Assembly (NCBI GenBank): GCA_045580025.1
Contig: JAZNNB010000047.1
Coordinates: 1-29,883 of the forward strand
DNA: 29,883 bases
Source of the DNA: SIG440 sp045580025
GTDB lineage: Bacteria; Bacillota; Clostridia; Monoglobales; Monoglobaceae
Direction of reading: 5' to 3'
Shown in pieces: positions 12,848-20,597 of the stretch; within the stretch, counting starts at the first letter, position 1, and each line of letters opens with the position of its first letter. Below the pieces are notes generated by a model. That model was not told where the DNA came from, ran no database searches, and was given only the letters and a program-made list of their open reading frames with translations. Made by a program: the position numbers and the translations under genes.

Positions 12848-15532
12848 CTATCTGTCAGAATTATTCATCATCATTTCATTGAGTTCTGCACGGCTTATCA
12901 ACACCTGTCGGGGCTTTGTTCCCTCATAAGGTCCAATAATTCTGTTTTCTTCAAGCTGGTCAATAATTCTCGCAGCCCTCTGATAGCCTACCTTGTACTT
13001 TCTCTGAAGCATAGCAACAGACGCCTGTCCTGATTCAAAAGCAAGCTCAGCCGCTTTCCAGAAAAGCTCGTCCTTTTCACCACTTCTTGTGTGGCTGTCA
13101 TCATCATCGCTGTCGCTGCCATTCTCCTGTTCTTTCTCAATGTGTTCAAGTATGCTTTCATCATATACGGCTTCGTATTGCTTCTTTATATATGAAATAA
13201 TTCCCTCAATTTCTTCATCCGACAAAAAGTTGCCCTGAATTCTTATAGGCTTCACAGCACCTCTCGGAGCATAGAGCATATCACCCTTTCCAAGAAGTTT
13301 TTCAGCTCCCATACTGTCAAGGATGGTACGGCTGTCCACCTGAGACGACACTGCAAAAGAAATCCTTGACGGAACGTTCGCCTTGATTACACCGGTAATA
13401 ACATCAACTGACGGTCTCTGAGTTGCAATAACCAGATACATTCCGGCAGCCCTCGCAAGGGCGGCTAAGCTGTTTATGGCATCCTCCACCTCATTCTTGG
13501 CAGCAAGCATAAGGTCCGCAAGCTCGTCGATTATTATGACAATCTCGGGCAGCTTGTTTTCAGGCGTACCCATTTCCTCCATAAGCTCGTTGTATCCCAT
13601 AAGGTTTCTCACCTTATTGTCTTTCATCAACTGATAACGGTTTTTCATCTCAGCAACCGCCCAGTTAAGGGCCCCTGCTGCGTGCTTGGGATCGGTAACA
13701 ACAGGGATAAGAAGATGAGGAATTCCGTTATAAACTCCAAGCTCCACCATTTTGGGGTCAACCATTATCATTTTGACCTCATTGGGCTTTGCCTTATACA
13801 AAATACTGGTAATAAGCGAATTTATACAAACACTCTTACCCGAGCCGGTAGCACCCGCAATCAAAACGTGTGGGAAGTTCGCAATGTCCGCCACAACACA
13901 GTTCCCTGCAATATCCTTACCCAGGGCAAACGCTGTCTTCGACTTAAACTCACGGAACTTCTCGCTGTCAATAACCTCCCTGATAGGCACAGGGCTTGGT
14001 GTTTCATTTGGAATTTCAATACCTATGGCAGACTTTCCAGGGATGGGCGCTTCAATACGCACACCGGATGCAGCGAGGCTCAGAGCAATATCGTCTGCAA
14101 GGTTTGTGATTTTTGAAACCTTTATTCCGAACCCCGGCTGAAGTTCAAACCTCGTAACAGACGGACCTTGGGTGATGTTTATAATCTTTGCATCAACTTT
14201 GAAACTTGCTAAAGTTTCAAGAAGTCTGTTTGCCTTATCCTCAAGCTCATGCTTTATTTCAGCACGGCTCTTTGTTTTGGGCTTGGGTTTTGCAAGAAGA
14301 GAAACCGACGGCAGCTTATAATTTATAAGCTTTGTGGCCTCAATATTTTCTTTTGCAGCTGCGTCCACTCTGTTTGCCGCCTGCAAAACCTCCTGCTGAC
14401 TTAAGCGTTTTCCCGCCTCTACTGCACGGTCCATGGGCACACCGCTGTCAAGTGCTGCCTGAGTAAGCGGGTCAATCCTTTCCTCCATCTGCACAAGACT
14501 TGGCGGTTCAAATTCGTCGCTTTCTTCCTTGAATGTCCCGTCCGCCCCCGGAAGATTGGTAAGAACTCCGCCACTACCGTCTGCTACAATAACAGACCCC
14601 TTATCCTCTGCATTATGTTTTTCAAGAACCTCACGGATAGCCGCCTCGGTTTCGTCCGCCTCATCCTCAAATTTGAAACGCTTTTTGGGCGTAGTTACAG
14701 TTTTCGCTACCTCTTCAATAGCTTGTCCGCTGAAATAAACATCAAAATAATCGCTGTTTGGACATTTGTGAGGTATAGCATCATCTTGAGCAGTTTTGTC
14801 CCCTGCTGTTTTTTCAGCCTTTTCCTTTTTCTTTCTTCCAAAGAGACCTTTCTTTTCGCCGTCTTCCTTTTCCTCAATTTCCATATCAATTTCTTCGTCA
14901 AGGCTGTTTGCAATATTCTCTTTGTTTTTCTTGAGCCAAAGGGCAATGCGCCTAAACAGTTTCTCGATTGATACTTCGGTAAGAAGTACAAACAAAATAA
15001 GTAGCAAGGCCACAGCCAAAATGGTTGTTCCCACTGTGCCGATGCACTTAACAATTCCTATACAAAGAAGTGTGCCGATAACACCGCTGTCGCCGTCAAT
15101 CCCGCGGGAATACATTTCCTTTATTCCGGAAATAAAGCCGTCATAAACCCACTCGGTGTTTTCACAGAAAATCGCCCACATAACAGATGCAACCACCATA
15201 AACGCAAAAAGCAGCCACACCTTGTATTGCGCCTTTCCGCTTTTCTTTTCCAGGAACAGCGTAACGCCCGTCCAGATAAGGAACACAAAGAAAATCACTG
15301 CAGGTCCGCCGAAAAGTCCCATAAGGATTTCTTTGAAATAGTGTCCGAAAGCACCAGTCGCATCGGTGAAGAAAGTTGTCGCAAGAAAAAGTCCAAGGGC
15401 AATCAAAACAATCCCCCTGATTTCAACACCACGGGTCTTTCTTGCCACAGTCTTTGCCCGCGCCTGACTTGCTGCCCGTCTTTTTTCAGCCTCTGTTTTC
15501 TTTGTTGTACCAGTCTTTTTTCTTCCAGCCAT
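12848..15532 (-). CDS. ftsK: DNA translocase FtsK/SpoIIIE
   Basis: An 894-residue membrane-anchored motor that pumps double-stranded DNA through the division or sporulation septum. Order: a basic N-terminus; membrane segments at about 40-58, 72-95, 105-123 and 150-186 (the last long enough for one or two passes); a charged linker (about 200-400); then the RecA-like motor with Walker A GATGSGKS at 560-567 and Walker B IVIIIDE at 664-670. The C-terminal winged-helix gamma domain (about 825-894, VAMLQRKYKVGYQRAARIIDQLEENRIIGP) reads orientation sequences. The ATG has only a weak ribosome-binding site (GGTGGTG). Length fits SpoIIIE/SftA-type proteins of Firmicutes, and the host makes spores, so SpoIIIE is as good a name. 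It lies 68 bases after uppP without a clear terminator between them. Confidence 0.95.
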   Translation of the reverse strand: MAGRKKTGTTKKTEAEKRRAASQARAKTVARKTRGVEIRGIVLIALGLFLATTFFTDATGAFGHYFKEILMGLFGGPAVIFFVFLIWTGVTLFLEKKSGKAQYKVWLLFAFMVVASVMWAIFCENTEWVYDGFISGIKEMYSRGIDGDSGVIGTLLCIGIVKCIGTVGTTILAVALLLILFVLLTEVSIEKLFRRIALWLKKNKENIANSLDEEIDMEIEEKEDGEKKGLFGRKKKEKAEKTAGDKTAQDDAIPHKCPNSDYFDVYFSGQAIEEVAKTVTTPKKRFKFEDEADETEAAIREVLEKHNAEDKGSVIVADGSGGVLTNLPGADGTFKEESDEFEPPSLVQMEERIDPLTQAALDSGVPMDRAVEAGKRLSQQEVLQAANRVDAAAKENIEATKLINYKLPSVSLLAKPKPKTKSRAEIKHELEDKANRLLETLASFKVDAKIINITQGPSVTRFELQPGFGIKVSKITNLADDIALSLAASGVRIEAPIPGKSAIGIEIPNETPSPVPIREVIDSEKFREFKSKTAFALGKDIAGNCVVADIANFPHVLIAGATGSGKSVCINSLITSILYKAKPNEVKMIMVDPKMVELGVYNGIPHLLIPVVTDPKHAAGALNWAVAEMKNRYQLMKDNKVRNLMGYNELMEEMGTPENKLPEIVIIIDELADLMLAAKNEVEDAINSLAALARAAGMYLVIATQRPSVDVITGVIKANVPSRISFAVSSQVDSRTILDSMGAEKLLGKGDMLYAPRGAVKPIRIQGNFLSDEEIEGIISYIKKQYEAVYDESILEHIEKEQENGSDSDDDDSHTRSGEKDELFWKAAELAFESGQASVAMLQRKYKVGYQRAARIIDQLEENRIIGPYEGTKPRQVLISRAELNEMMMNNSDR

Positions 15533-15600
15533 AATTTAATAACACCACCATTTTTTTCTTTTGAAAAGGTTAAACCGAGGGAAATTGAACCCCACGAGGC

Positions 15601-16404
15601 TTAAACCAAAACAAAATACAAAATAACCAAAATACCTAAAATAATTCTGTAAATTCCAAAGAACTTAAAGTCGTGATTTCTCACATAATTCACCAAAAAC
15701 TTAATTGATACAAGTGAAACCACATACGCCACAATCATTCCCACAAGAAGCACTGCGGCATCCGAGGCACTCATCATAAGTCCATATTTGAGAATCTTGA
15801 GAAGGCTCACCCCGAACATAACGGGAATTGCCAGAAAGAACGAAAACTCCGCCGCCATACTTCTGCTGCAACCAAGGAGCATTGCGCCAAGAATGGTAGA
15901 GCCTGACCGTGAAGTCCCGGGTATAATCGAAAGCACCTGAAATGCCCCAATCAAAAAAGCTGTTTTATAAGACATTTCTTTGACGCTGTGCACAGCGGTC
16001 TTTTTATCAATCTTTTCTACGAAAATAAACGCCACACCATACAAAATCAGCATAGCCGACACAACCTGCCAATTTTCAAAATGCTCCATAACGCTATCAA
16101 GCAAAAGCCCGATAACCGCCGCAGGAAGACACGCAACCACGACTTTGAACCACATACTCCAGGTATCAGCCTTTTCCGTCTTTGTTTTTGACGGTGAAAA
16201 CGGATTGAGTGCTTTAAAATAAAGTGTAACCACCGCAAGAATTGCCCCAAGCTGAATAACATAAAGATAAATATCAGACGCCGTAAATCCGTCATGGTTC
16301 CGGAGGAACTCATTGACCAATATCATATGCCCGGTAGAGCTGATGGGAAGCCATTCGGTAATCCCCTCAACAATGCCCAATATAATCGACTTAATCATTT
16401 CCAT
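15601..16404 (-). CDS. uppP: Undecaprenyl-diphosphatase (UppP/BacA)
   Basis: A 267-residue integral membrane enzyme that dephosphorylates undecaprenyl diphosphate to recycle the lipid carrier for peptidoglycan; overproduction gives bacitracin resistance. Both family signatures are present: EGITEWLPISSTGHM near the N-terminus and PGTSRSGSTILGAMLLG past the middle, with several hydrophobic segments between and after. GGAGGG lies seven bases before the ATG at 16404; an ATG two codons later is possible but worse spaced. Its promoter lies upstream, and ftsK follows closely on the same strand, so the two may share a transcript. Confidence 0.95.
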   Translation of the reverse strand: MEMIKSIILGIVEGITEWLPISSTGHMILVNEFLRNHDGFTASDIYLYVIQLGAILAVVTLYFKALNPFSPSKTKTEKADTWSMWFKVVVACLPAAVIGLLLDSVMEHFENWQVVSAMLILYGVAFIFVEKIDKKTAVHSVKEMSYKTAFLIGAFQVLSIIPGTSRSGSTILGAMLLGCSRSMAAEFSFFLAIPVMFGVSLLKILKYGLMMSASDAAVLLVGMIVAYVVSLVSIKFLVNYVRNHDFKFFGIYRIILGILVILYFVLV

Positions 16405-16469
16405 AACAAGCCCTCCAAAAAAGAGTATAAATCAATATATGTATATTAAAAAATTTCATACCACATTAT

Positions 16470-16498
16470 ATTTTAACATAAAAAAATTCTTGTTACAA
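16470..16498 (-). promoter_or_regulatory. uppP promoter
   Basis: On the - strand, TTGTAA (16498-16493), 17 bases and TAAAAT (16475-16470), about 65 bases upstream of uppP. The rest of the 222-base gap holds only this, the terminator of the upstream gene and AT-rich sequence. Confidence 0.6.
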
Positions 16499-16551
16499 GG
16501 GTTTTTAATAAAATTCCCCCAAAAGCTATCCTTCTTAACCACCAAAACAGC

Positions 16552-16593
16552 AAAAAAGAAAGAAACTCCTGATAAATAGTGCAGGAGTTTCTT
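16552..16593 (-). terminator. Terminator after the M23 gene
   Basis: AAGAAACTCCTG (16560-16571) pairs perfectly with CAGGAGTTTCTT (16582-16593) around ten bases. A T-rich tract follows on the - strand (complement of A's at 16552-16557). Confidence 0.8.
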
Positions 16594-16626
16594 CCTTATT
16601 TATATAAAATTTTTAGGGGGCATTTT

Positions 16627-17379
16627 TTAAAAGGAAATATATTCTTTGGGGTCACAAAATTCGCCCGCCGCCATCACTTCAAAATGCAAATGCGGCTCCA
16701 TATTTGCTTCAAGACTTCCTGGGCTCCCCACGCCGCCGATTATATCTCCCTTATTCACCTTTGTTCCAACGGCAATAAAATTGACATTTTGCAAATTTCC
16801 ATAAAGGGACATCATCTCATTTTCGTGCTCTATTTCCACAACGACGCCCAAGAATTCATCCTCATACACCTTGGAAACCACGCCAGCCTCTGCCGCTTTC
16901 ACCGCATCGCCCACAGCTGCGCTTATGTCTATGCCGTTGTGAGTCCGCCAATCCTCCATGGTGCTGCAAAAAACAAGTTCTTCGATGGAACACTCCGCCA
17001 CAATCTCACCTCTGCAGGGTCTTTCCATTTGGAAAACATCTGCCTCTGCCATAGTCTCTACCGACGCATCATCTTCAGCTAAAGAACTCTTTTCTTTCGC
17101 ACTTTCACTTTTCATGGTCTTCTCTGTCTGACTGTCATTTTTGACGGTTTTCTTTTCATAGGTCTCGTCAATGTCAACAACCTTTATTCCGCTTTCCTTA
17201 ACAGCCTCCTGCCACGCACTTTCATCAAATGATACAATGTCTCTTTCACTTGAAAGCTTCATCTGTCTTGCATAAACATAAAACCCGACCATCAAAATCG
17301 CTGCAAACAGGGCTATGTAAACCCCTTTGTTTTCTGCAAAACGTCTCATAAAACTTTTCTTTGTCTTTTTATCTTTCAT
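16627..17379 (-). CDS. M23-family peptidase, SpoIIQ-like
   Basis: A 250-residue membrane-anchored protein: a basic N-terminus, one transmembrane segment (about 19-38), a charged low-complexity linker (about 75-115) and a C-terminal LytM/M23 domain. The zinc ligands and active-site residues are present: His147 and Asp151 in WRTHNGIDI, and His230/His232 in PHLHFEV. In Bacillus subtilis SpoIIQ, the forespore protein that pairs with SpoIIIAH across the sporulation septum, the domain is degenerate. Clostridial SpoIIQ usually keeps the catalytic residues, as here. The single anchor, length and WxxHNGIDI form support SpoIIQ-like, but a general cell-wall M23 hydrolase is possible. It follows a ParB-like gene by 44 bases; GGAGG precedes the ATG and borders a small inverted repeat. 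Confidence 0.8.
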   Translation of the reverse strand: MKDKKTKKSFMRRFAENKGVYIALFAAILMVGFYVYARQMKLSSERDIVSFDESAWQEAVKESGIKVVDIDETYEKKTVKNDSQTEKTMKSESAKEKSSLAEDDASVETMAEADVFQMERPCRGEIVAECSIEELVFCSTMEDWRTHNGIDISAAVGDAVKAAEAGVVSKVYEDEFLGVVVEIEHENEMMSLYGNLQNVNFIAVGTKVNKGDIIGGVGSPGSLEANMEPHLHFEVMAAGEFCDPKEYISF

Positions 17380-17382
17380 CTA

Positions 17383-17409
17383 TCAACACCTCCATAACTA
17401 AAGTGTTGA
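17383..17409 (-). promoter_or_regulatory. Inverted repeat at the M23 gene ribosome-binding site
   Basis: TCAACAC (17383-17389) and GTGTTGA (17403-17409) can pair and hold most of the GGAGG ribosome-binding site (17389-17393) in the loop. It may modulate translation of the SpoIIQ-like gene. Weak evidence. Confidence 0.3.
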
Positions 17410-17423
17410 CAAATCATTCCATT

Positions 17424-18248
17424 TTATACAGCATTTTTCAAATTTTTAGGAATTTTTATGGTATATTCTATGTATTCCTCGTTTTCGGTCTTCACAGACT
17501 TAGCATCAATCCCCGACTTTTTCATCATGTCCACTGCCTGACGGATTGTGTTTGAGAATATCCGCATATCTTTGAAAACTCTTATTTGCGGAATTTTCGC
17601 ATCTGTCTCTGGTTTTTCGGTTTTCGAAAGCATTGACTCCACAAGCTCATCAGTTTTCTTGACATTTAATCCTCTGTCCACAATCATGCTAAGCGCCCGA
17701 AGCCTGAGTTTTTCATCACCAAGCCTGAGAAGAGCCCTTGCGTGGCGCTCACTCAAACCGTTTTTCAAAAGAGCTTCCCTTACCTCCGGCGAAAGCCTGA
17801 GTATCCTTATTTTATTAGCAACGGCGGACTGACTTTTTCCCAGACGCATCGCAAGCTCCTCCTGAGTTATGCCGTGCTCCGCAACAAGCGTACAAAAAGC
17901 CTCCGCTTCTTCTATGTAACCCAAATTTTCTCTCTGAATATTTTCGATTAGTGCCATCACAGCACTATCGGTGCCCCCAACTCTCACCACAACAGCAGGA
18001 ATCTGTTTCATCCCCGCCATTCTGCAGGCACGAAGTCGCCTTTCCCCTGCAATAAGCTCATAATCATACCCGTTTATTCTTCTAACCACAACGGGCTGCA
18101 TAAGCCCATATCGCCTTATTGACATACTCAATTCCTCAAGTGCTTCATCATCCATTTCCTTTCGTGGCTGATAGGGGCTTGTCCTTATATTATCAATGGG
18201 AAGATAAGCCACCTTGGAGTTCTTTTCTTCTGTATACATACCCATCAT
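17424..18248 (-). CDS. ParB/Spo0J/Noc family CTP-dependent DNA-binding protein
   Basis: A 274-residue ParB-fold protein. Visible: N-terminal nuclease-like CTP-binding domain with YQPRK, GLMQPVVVR and the GERRLRA box, ENIQREN, then the helix-turn-helix around QEELAMRLGKSQSAVANKIRILRL and NGLSERHARALLRL, and a C-terminal dimerisation region. I start at ATG 18248 because AAAAGGAG is upstream; longer ATG forms add unrelated residues. There is no parA beside it. The orphan state suggests Noc (nucleoid occlusion) rather than the segregation ParB, but the N-terminal amphipathic membrane helix typical of Bacillus Noc is not obvious. It has its own promoter and probably shares a transcript with the SpoIIQ-like gene. 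Confidence 0.85.
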   Translation of the reverse strand: MMGMYTEEKNSKVAYLPIDNIRTSPYQPRKEMDDEALEELSMSIRRYGLMQPVVVRRINGYDYELIAGERRLRACRMAGMKQIPAVVVRVGGTDSAVMALIENIQRENLGYIEEAEAFCTLVAEHGITQEELAMRLGKSQSAVANKIRILRLSPEVREALLKNGLSERHARALLRLGDEKLRLRALSMIVDRGLNVKKTDELVESMLSKTEKPETDAKIPQIRVFKDMRIFSNTIRQAVDMMKKSGIDAKSVKTENEEYIEYTIKIPKNLKNAV

Positions 18249-18278
18249 AACAAATTCTCTCCTTTTCGCTTTTTTTTG

Positions 18279-18307
18279 ATTATAACATACCAAGTATTAT
18301 TTTACAA
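18279..18307 (-). promoter_or_regulatory. Promoter of the ParB-like gene
   Basis: On the - strand, TTGTAA (18307-18302), 17 bases and TATAAT (18284-18279), with TG before the -10 (TGTTATAAT). It lies between the upstream terminator and the gene start, about 30 bases from the ATG. Confidence 0.8.
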
Positions 18308-18321
18308 ATTTTTCCATATAC

Positions 18322-18348
18322 AAAAAGAACCAAAAACTTTGGTTCTTT
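18322..18348 (-). terminator. Terminator after the 54-residue protein gene
   Basis: AAAGAACCAAA (18324-18334) pairs perfectly with TTTGGTTCTTT (18338-18348) around AAC, followed on the - strand by TTTTT. It ends the small unit that starts at 18759. Confidence 0.85.
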
Positions 18349-18412
18349 GTTTTATATCTTTTTAATTTGAGTTATTTCCACCGAGTGCGACAAAAGGTAA
18401 CAAAAAATAATT

Positions 18413-18577
18413 TTACCTAATTTCTTCTGTTCTCTTCTTTTCATCTTTTTCATCATAATACTGAAGATACATCTCTTCTGCATCCTGCTGAAGCTTAACA
18501 AGATTTTCTATTGTGTCCGTAACCTCATTGAACATTTTGTGATAAAGCTTTTGATAGAGCTCCTTTTCATCTTTCAC
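18413..18577 (-). CDS. Small helical protein of unknown function
   Basis: A 54-residue acidic, probably all-helical protein beginning (M)KDEKELYQKLYHKMFNEVTDTIENL and containing QQDAEEMYLQYYDEK. From memory, the pattern LYxxxFNxVTDxIExL followed by AExxYL recurs in small hypothetical proteins of Firmicutes, some on mobile elements; no function is established to my knowledge. A longer ATG form (18637) would start inside the terminator hairpin upstream. I choose GTG at 18577, because TTAAGGAGG ends eight bases before it. It stands alone between two terminators and is preceded by a structured leader RNA, so its expression probably depends on read-through of the terminator at 18598-18627. No signal peptide or membrane segment is visible in the chosen form. 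Confidence 0.7.
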   Translation of the reverse strand: MKDEKELYQKLYHKMFNEVTDTIENLVKLQQDAEEMYLQYYDEKDEKKRTEEIR

Positions 18578-18597
18578 ATCACCCACCTCCTTAACAT

Positions 18598-18627
18598 AAA
18601 AAAGTGCGCCAGCCGAAACTGACGCAC
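18598..18627 (-). terminator. Intrinsic terminator/attenuator at the end of the leader RNA
   Basis: GTGCGTCAG and CTGGCGCAC (- strand, 18627-18619 and 18612-18604) pair around TTTCGG and are followed by TTTTTT. One U-G pair is stable only in the - strand RNA, which shows the working orientation. The TTAAGGAGG ribosome-binding site of the small gene starts about four bases beyond. Confidence 0.8.
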
Positions 18628-18759
18628 CGAAAAACACGTCGCTCAGCTGCGACCAAACAAGCTACTACATACGGAAAGCGTACGGGAAAAAGCGACCGTG
18701 TTTTTACCTAAATAAAAACCCGTATCACTATCCGTTTATAAGTATTCACTTGTTTGGTC
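18598..18759 (-). ncRNA. Structured leader RNA of unrecognised class
   Basis: About 162 bases from a predicted start at 18759 to a terminator at 18598. The 5' end, GACCAAACAAG, pairs perfectly (11 bp) with CTTGTTTGGTC (18661-18651 in transcript order). Inside, ACGGA with TCCGT and TACGGG with CCCGTA extend an almost continuous helix, capped by a TTTTTA/TAAAAA hairpin. A segment inside this loop (18705-18691) can instead pair over 14 bases, with one bulge, with 18643-18630, which lies outside the closing stem. That gives a pseudoknot or an alternative fold just before the terminator. I do not recognise a known riboswitch, T-box or 6S signature. It could be an attenuator for the small gene or an independent RNA. 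Confidence 0.6.
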
Positions 18760-18765
18760 ATAAAC

Positions 18766-18794
18766 AGTATAACACATATCTTTTCAATTTGCAA
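18766..18794 (-). promoter_or_regulatory. Promoter of the structured RNA
   Basis: On the - strand, TTGCAA (18794-18789), 17 bases and TATACT (18771-18766). Initiation after the usual six-base gap would fall on the G at 18759, the first base of the closing stem of the RNA. Confidence 0.65.
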
Positions 18795-18847
18795 TAGGTA
18801 AATGTAAAAAAATGTAAATTTATTAGAAAAAACCAAAAATTTCCAAC

Positions 18848-18882
18848 AAAAAACTTCCCCTGCCGTTTCAGACAAAGGAAGT
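18848..18882 (-). terminator. fhs terminator, end of the purine operon
   Basis: ACTTCC and GGAAGT (18853-18858 and 18877-18882) extend inward by six more pairs when read as - strand RNA (several U-G), followed by TTTTTT. It begins about 25 bases after the fhs stop. Confidence 0.8.
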
Positions 18883-18906
18883 CTTTATTCGTTTAATATT
18901 AAATTT

Positions 18907-20571
18907 TTAGAAAAGTCCGGTTATTACGCCATTTTCATCAACGTCGATTTTTTCAGCCGCAGGAACTTTCGGAAGGCCCGGCATTGTCATAATGTCACCG
19001 GTGAGAGCCACAATAAATCCGGCTCCCGCCGACACTTTCAGATTTCTGACAGTAACCACAAAGTCCTCTGGAGCACCGATTTTTGTCATATCATCCGAAA
19101 AGCTGTACTGGGTCTTTGCCATACAAATCGGAAGCTTGTCATATCCAAGTTCACAAAGAGCGGCAATCTGCTTTTTCGCAGCTGGTGTAAATGCCGCGCC
19201 ACGTCCACGATATACTCTTTTGACAATCGCATCAATTTTGTTTTCAATGGTATCATCAAGGTCATAGCTGAATGAAAAATCATTAGCCTTTTCACAAAGG
19301 CTTACAGCCTCTTCTGCCATTTGAATGCCGCCGTTTCCGCCTTCTGCCCATACATTTGAAAGAACAACATTCACACCAAGTTCACGACAACGGTCAATAA
19401 CAAGCTGAACCTCTGCATCTGTATCAGTTGGGAATCTGTTCACCGCCACAACCGACGGGAGCTTATAAACATCCTTGATGTTTGAGACATGGCGAAGAAG
19501 ATTTGGTATACCCAGAGCCAGTGCCTCAAGATTTTCTTCTCCAAGCTCTGTCTTTGGCACACCACCGTGCATTTTGAGAGCACGAATTGTTGCAACCATA
19601 ACAACCGCTGAGGGTTTAAGCCCCGCATAACGACACTTTATATCAAGAAACTTTTGAGCACCAAGGTCAGCGCCAAAGCCCGCTTCAGTAATCACATAAT
19701 CGCCAAGCCGCATAGCTGTTTCTGTGGCAATAACCGAGTTGCAGCCATGGGCAATGTTCGCAAAAGGTCCGCCGTGAACAAGGGCAGGAGTACCCTCAAG
19801 GGTCTGCACAAGATTTGGCTTAAGTGCGTCCTTTAAAAGCGCCGTCATTGCACCTGCCGCACCAAGTTCGCCCGCTGTAACAGGCTTTTCGTCATAGGTA
19901 TATCCAACAACAATTCTTGAAAGTCTTTCTTTCAAATCAGAAATTGAAGACGCAAGACACAGCACTGCCATAACCTCAGACGCAACAGTTATGTCATAAC
20001 CGTCTTCCCTTGGAACACCATTAACTCTGCCTCCAAGACCGTCTGTAACAAATCTCAGCTGACGGTCATTCATATCCACGCAGCGTTTCCAAGTGATACG
20101 TCTTGGGTCAATGTTGAGTCGATTTCCCTGATAAATGTGGTTATCAAGCATAGCTGCAAGAAGATTGTTTGCCGCACCGATAGCGTGGAAATCACCGGTA
20201 AAATGCAGATTTATGTCCTCCATGGGCACAACCTGAGCATAACCTCCGCCTGCCGCACCGCCTTTGACACCAAACACAGGTCCCAGTGATGGCTCACGCA
20301 GTGCAACCACCACGTTTTTGCCAAGCTTTTTCATTCCGTCTGCAAGACCGATTGTGGTTGTGGTCTTTCCCTCACCTGCAGGAGTTGGGGTTATTGCAGT
20401 AACCAAGATAAGCTTTGCGCGTCTCTCCCTCTCACGAAGAAGAGAAAGGTCAATTTTCGCCTTATAATTTCCATAAAGCTCCACATATTTCGGGTCAATC
20501 CCAGCAGCATCCGCAATTTCTGAAATATGCTGCATTTTGGTGCTCTGAGCGATTTCGATATCTGTTTTCAC
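18907..20571 (-). CDS. fhs: Formate-tetrahydrofolate ligase
   Basis: A 554-residue ATP-dependent enzyme joining formate to tetrahydrofolate to give 10-formyl-THF. Visible: the P-loop-like TPTPAGEGKTTTT at residues 61-73, then REPSLGPVFGVKGGAAGGGYAQV and FTGDFHAI, typical of the family; length is normal (about 555). The start is GTG at 20571 with a modest GAAGG upstream. It follows purL by 26 bases and is the last gene of the purine operon, so its product is probably made in step with its use by PurN and PurH. In acetogens the same enzyme serves the Wood-Ljungdahl pathway; the purine context argues for a biosynthetic role here, without excluding the other. Confidence 0.96.
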   Translation of the reverse strand: MKTDIEIAQSTKMQHISEIADAAGIDPKYVELYGNYKAKIDLSLLRERERRAKLILVTAITPTPAGEGKTTTTIGLADGMKKLGKNVVVALREPSLGPVFGVKGGAAGGGYAQVVPMEDINLHFTGDFHAIGAANNLLAAMLDNHIYQGNRLNIDPRRITWKRCVDMNDRQLRFVTDGLGGRVNGVPREDGYDITVASEVMAVLCLASSISDLKERLSRIVVGYTYDEKPVTAGELGAAGAMTALLKDALKPNLVQTLEGTPALVHGGPFANIAHGCNSVIATETAMRLGDYVITEAGFGADLGAQKFLDIKCRYAGLKPSAVVMVATIRALKMHGGVPKTELGEENLEALALGIPNLLRHVSNIKDVYKLPSVVAVNRFPTDTDAEVQLVIDRCRELGVNVVLSNVWAEGGNGGIQMAEEAVSLCEKANDFSFSYDLDDTIENKIDAIVKRVYRGRGAAFTPAAKKQIAALCELGYDKLPICMAKTQYSFSDDMTKIGAPEDFVVTVRNLKVSAGAGFIVALTGDIMTMPGLPKVPAAEKIDVDENGVITGLF

Positions 20572-20597
20572 TCTAAAAAACCTTCTTTCACAAGTTT

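Noticed and set aside
20572..20597. A folate or purine riboswitch before fhs or in the purine cluster
   Set aside because: The gaps between these genes are short (11-32 bases, apart from the repeat); no aptamer-like sequence is seen. A riboswitch, if present, would be upstream of the operon, outside the window.
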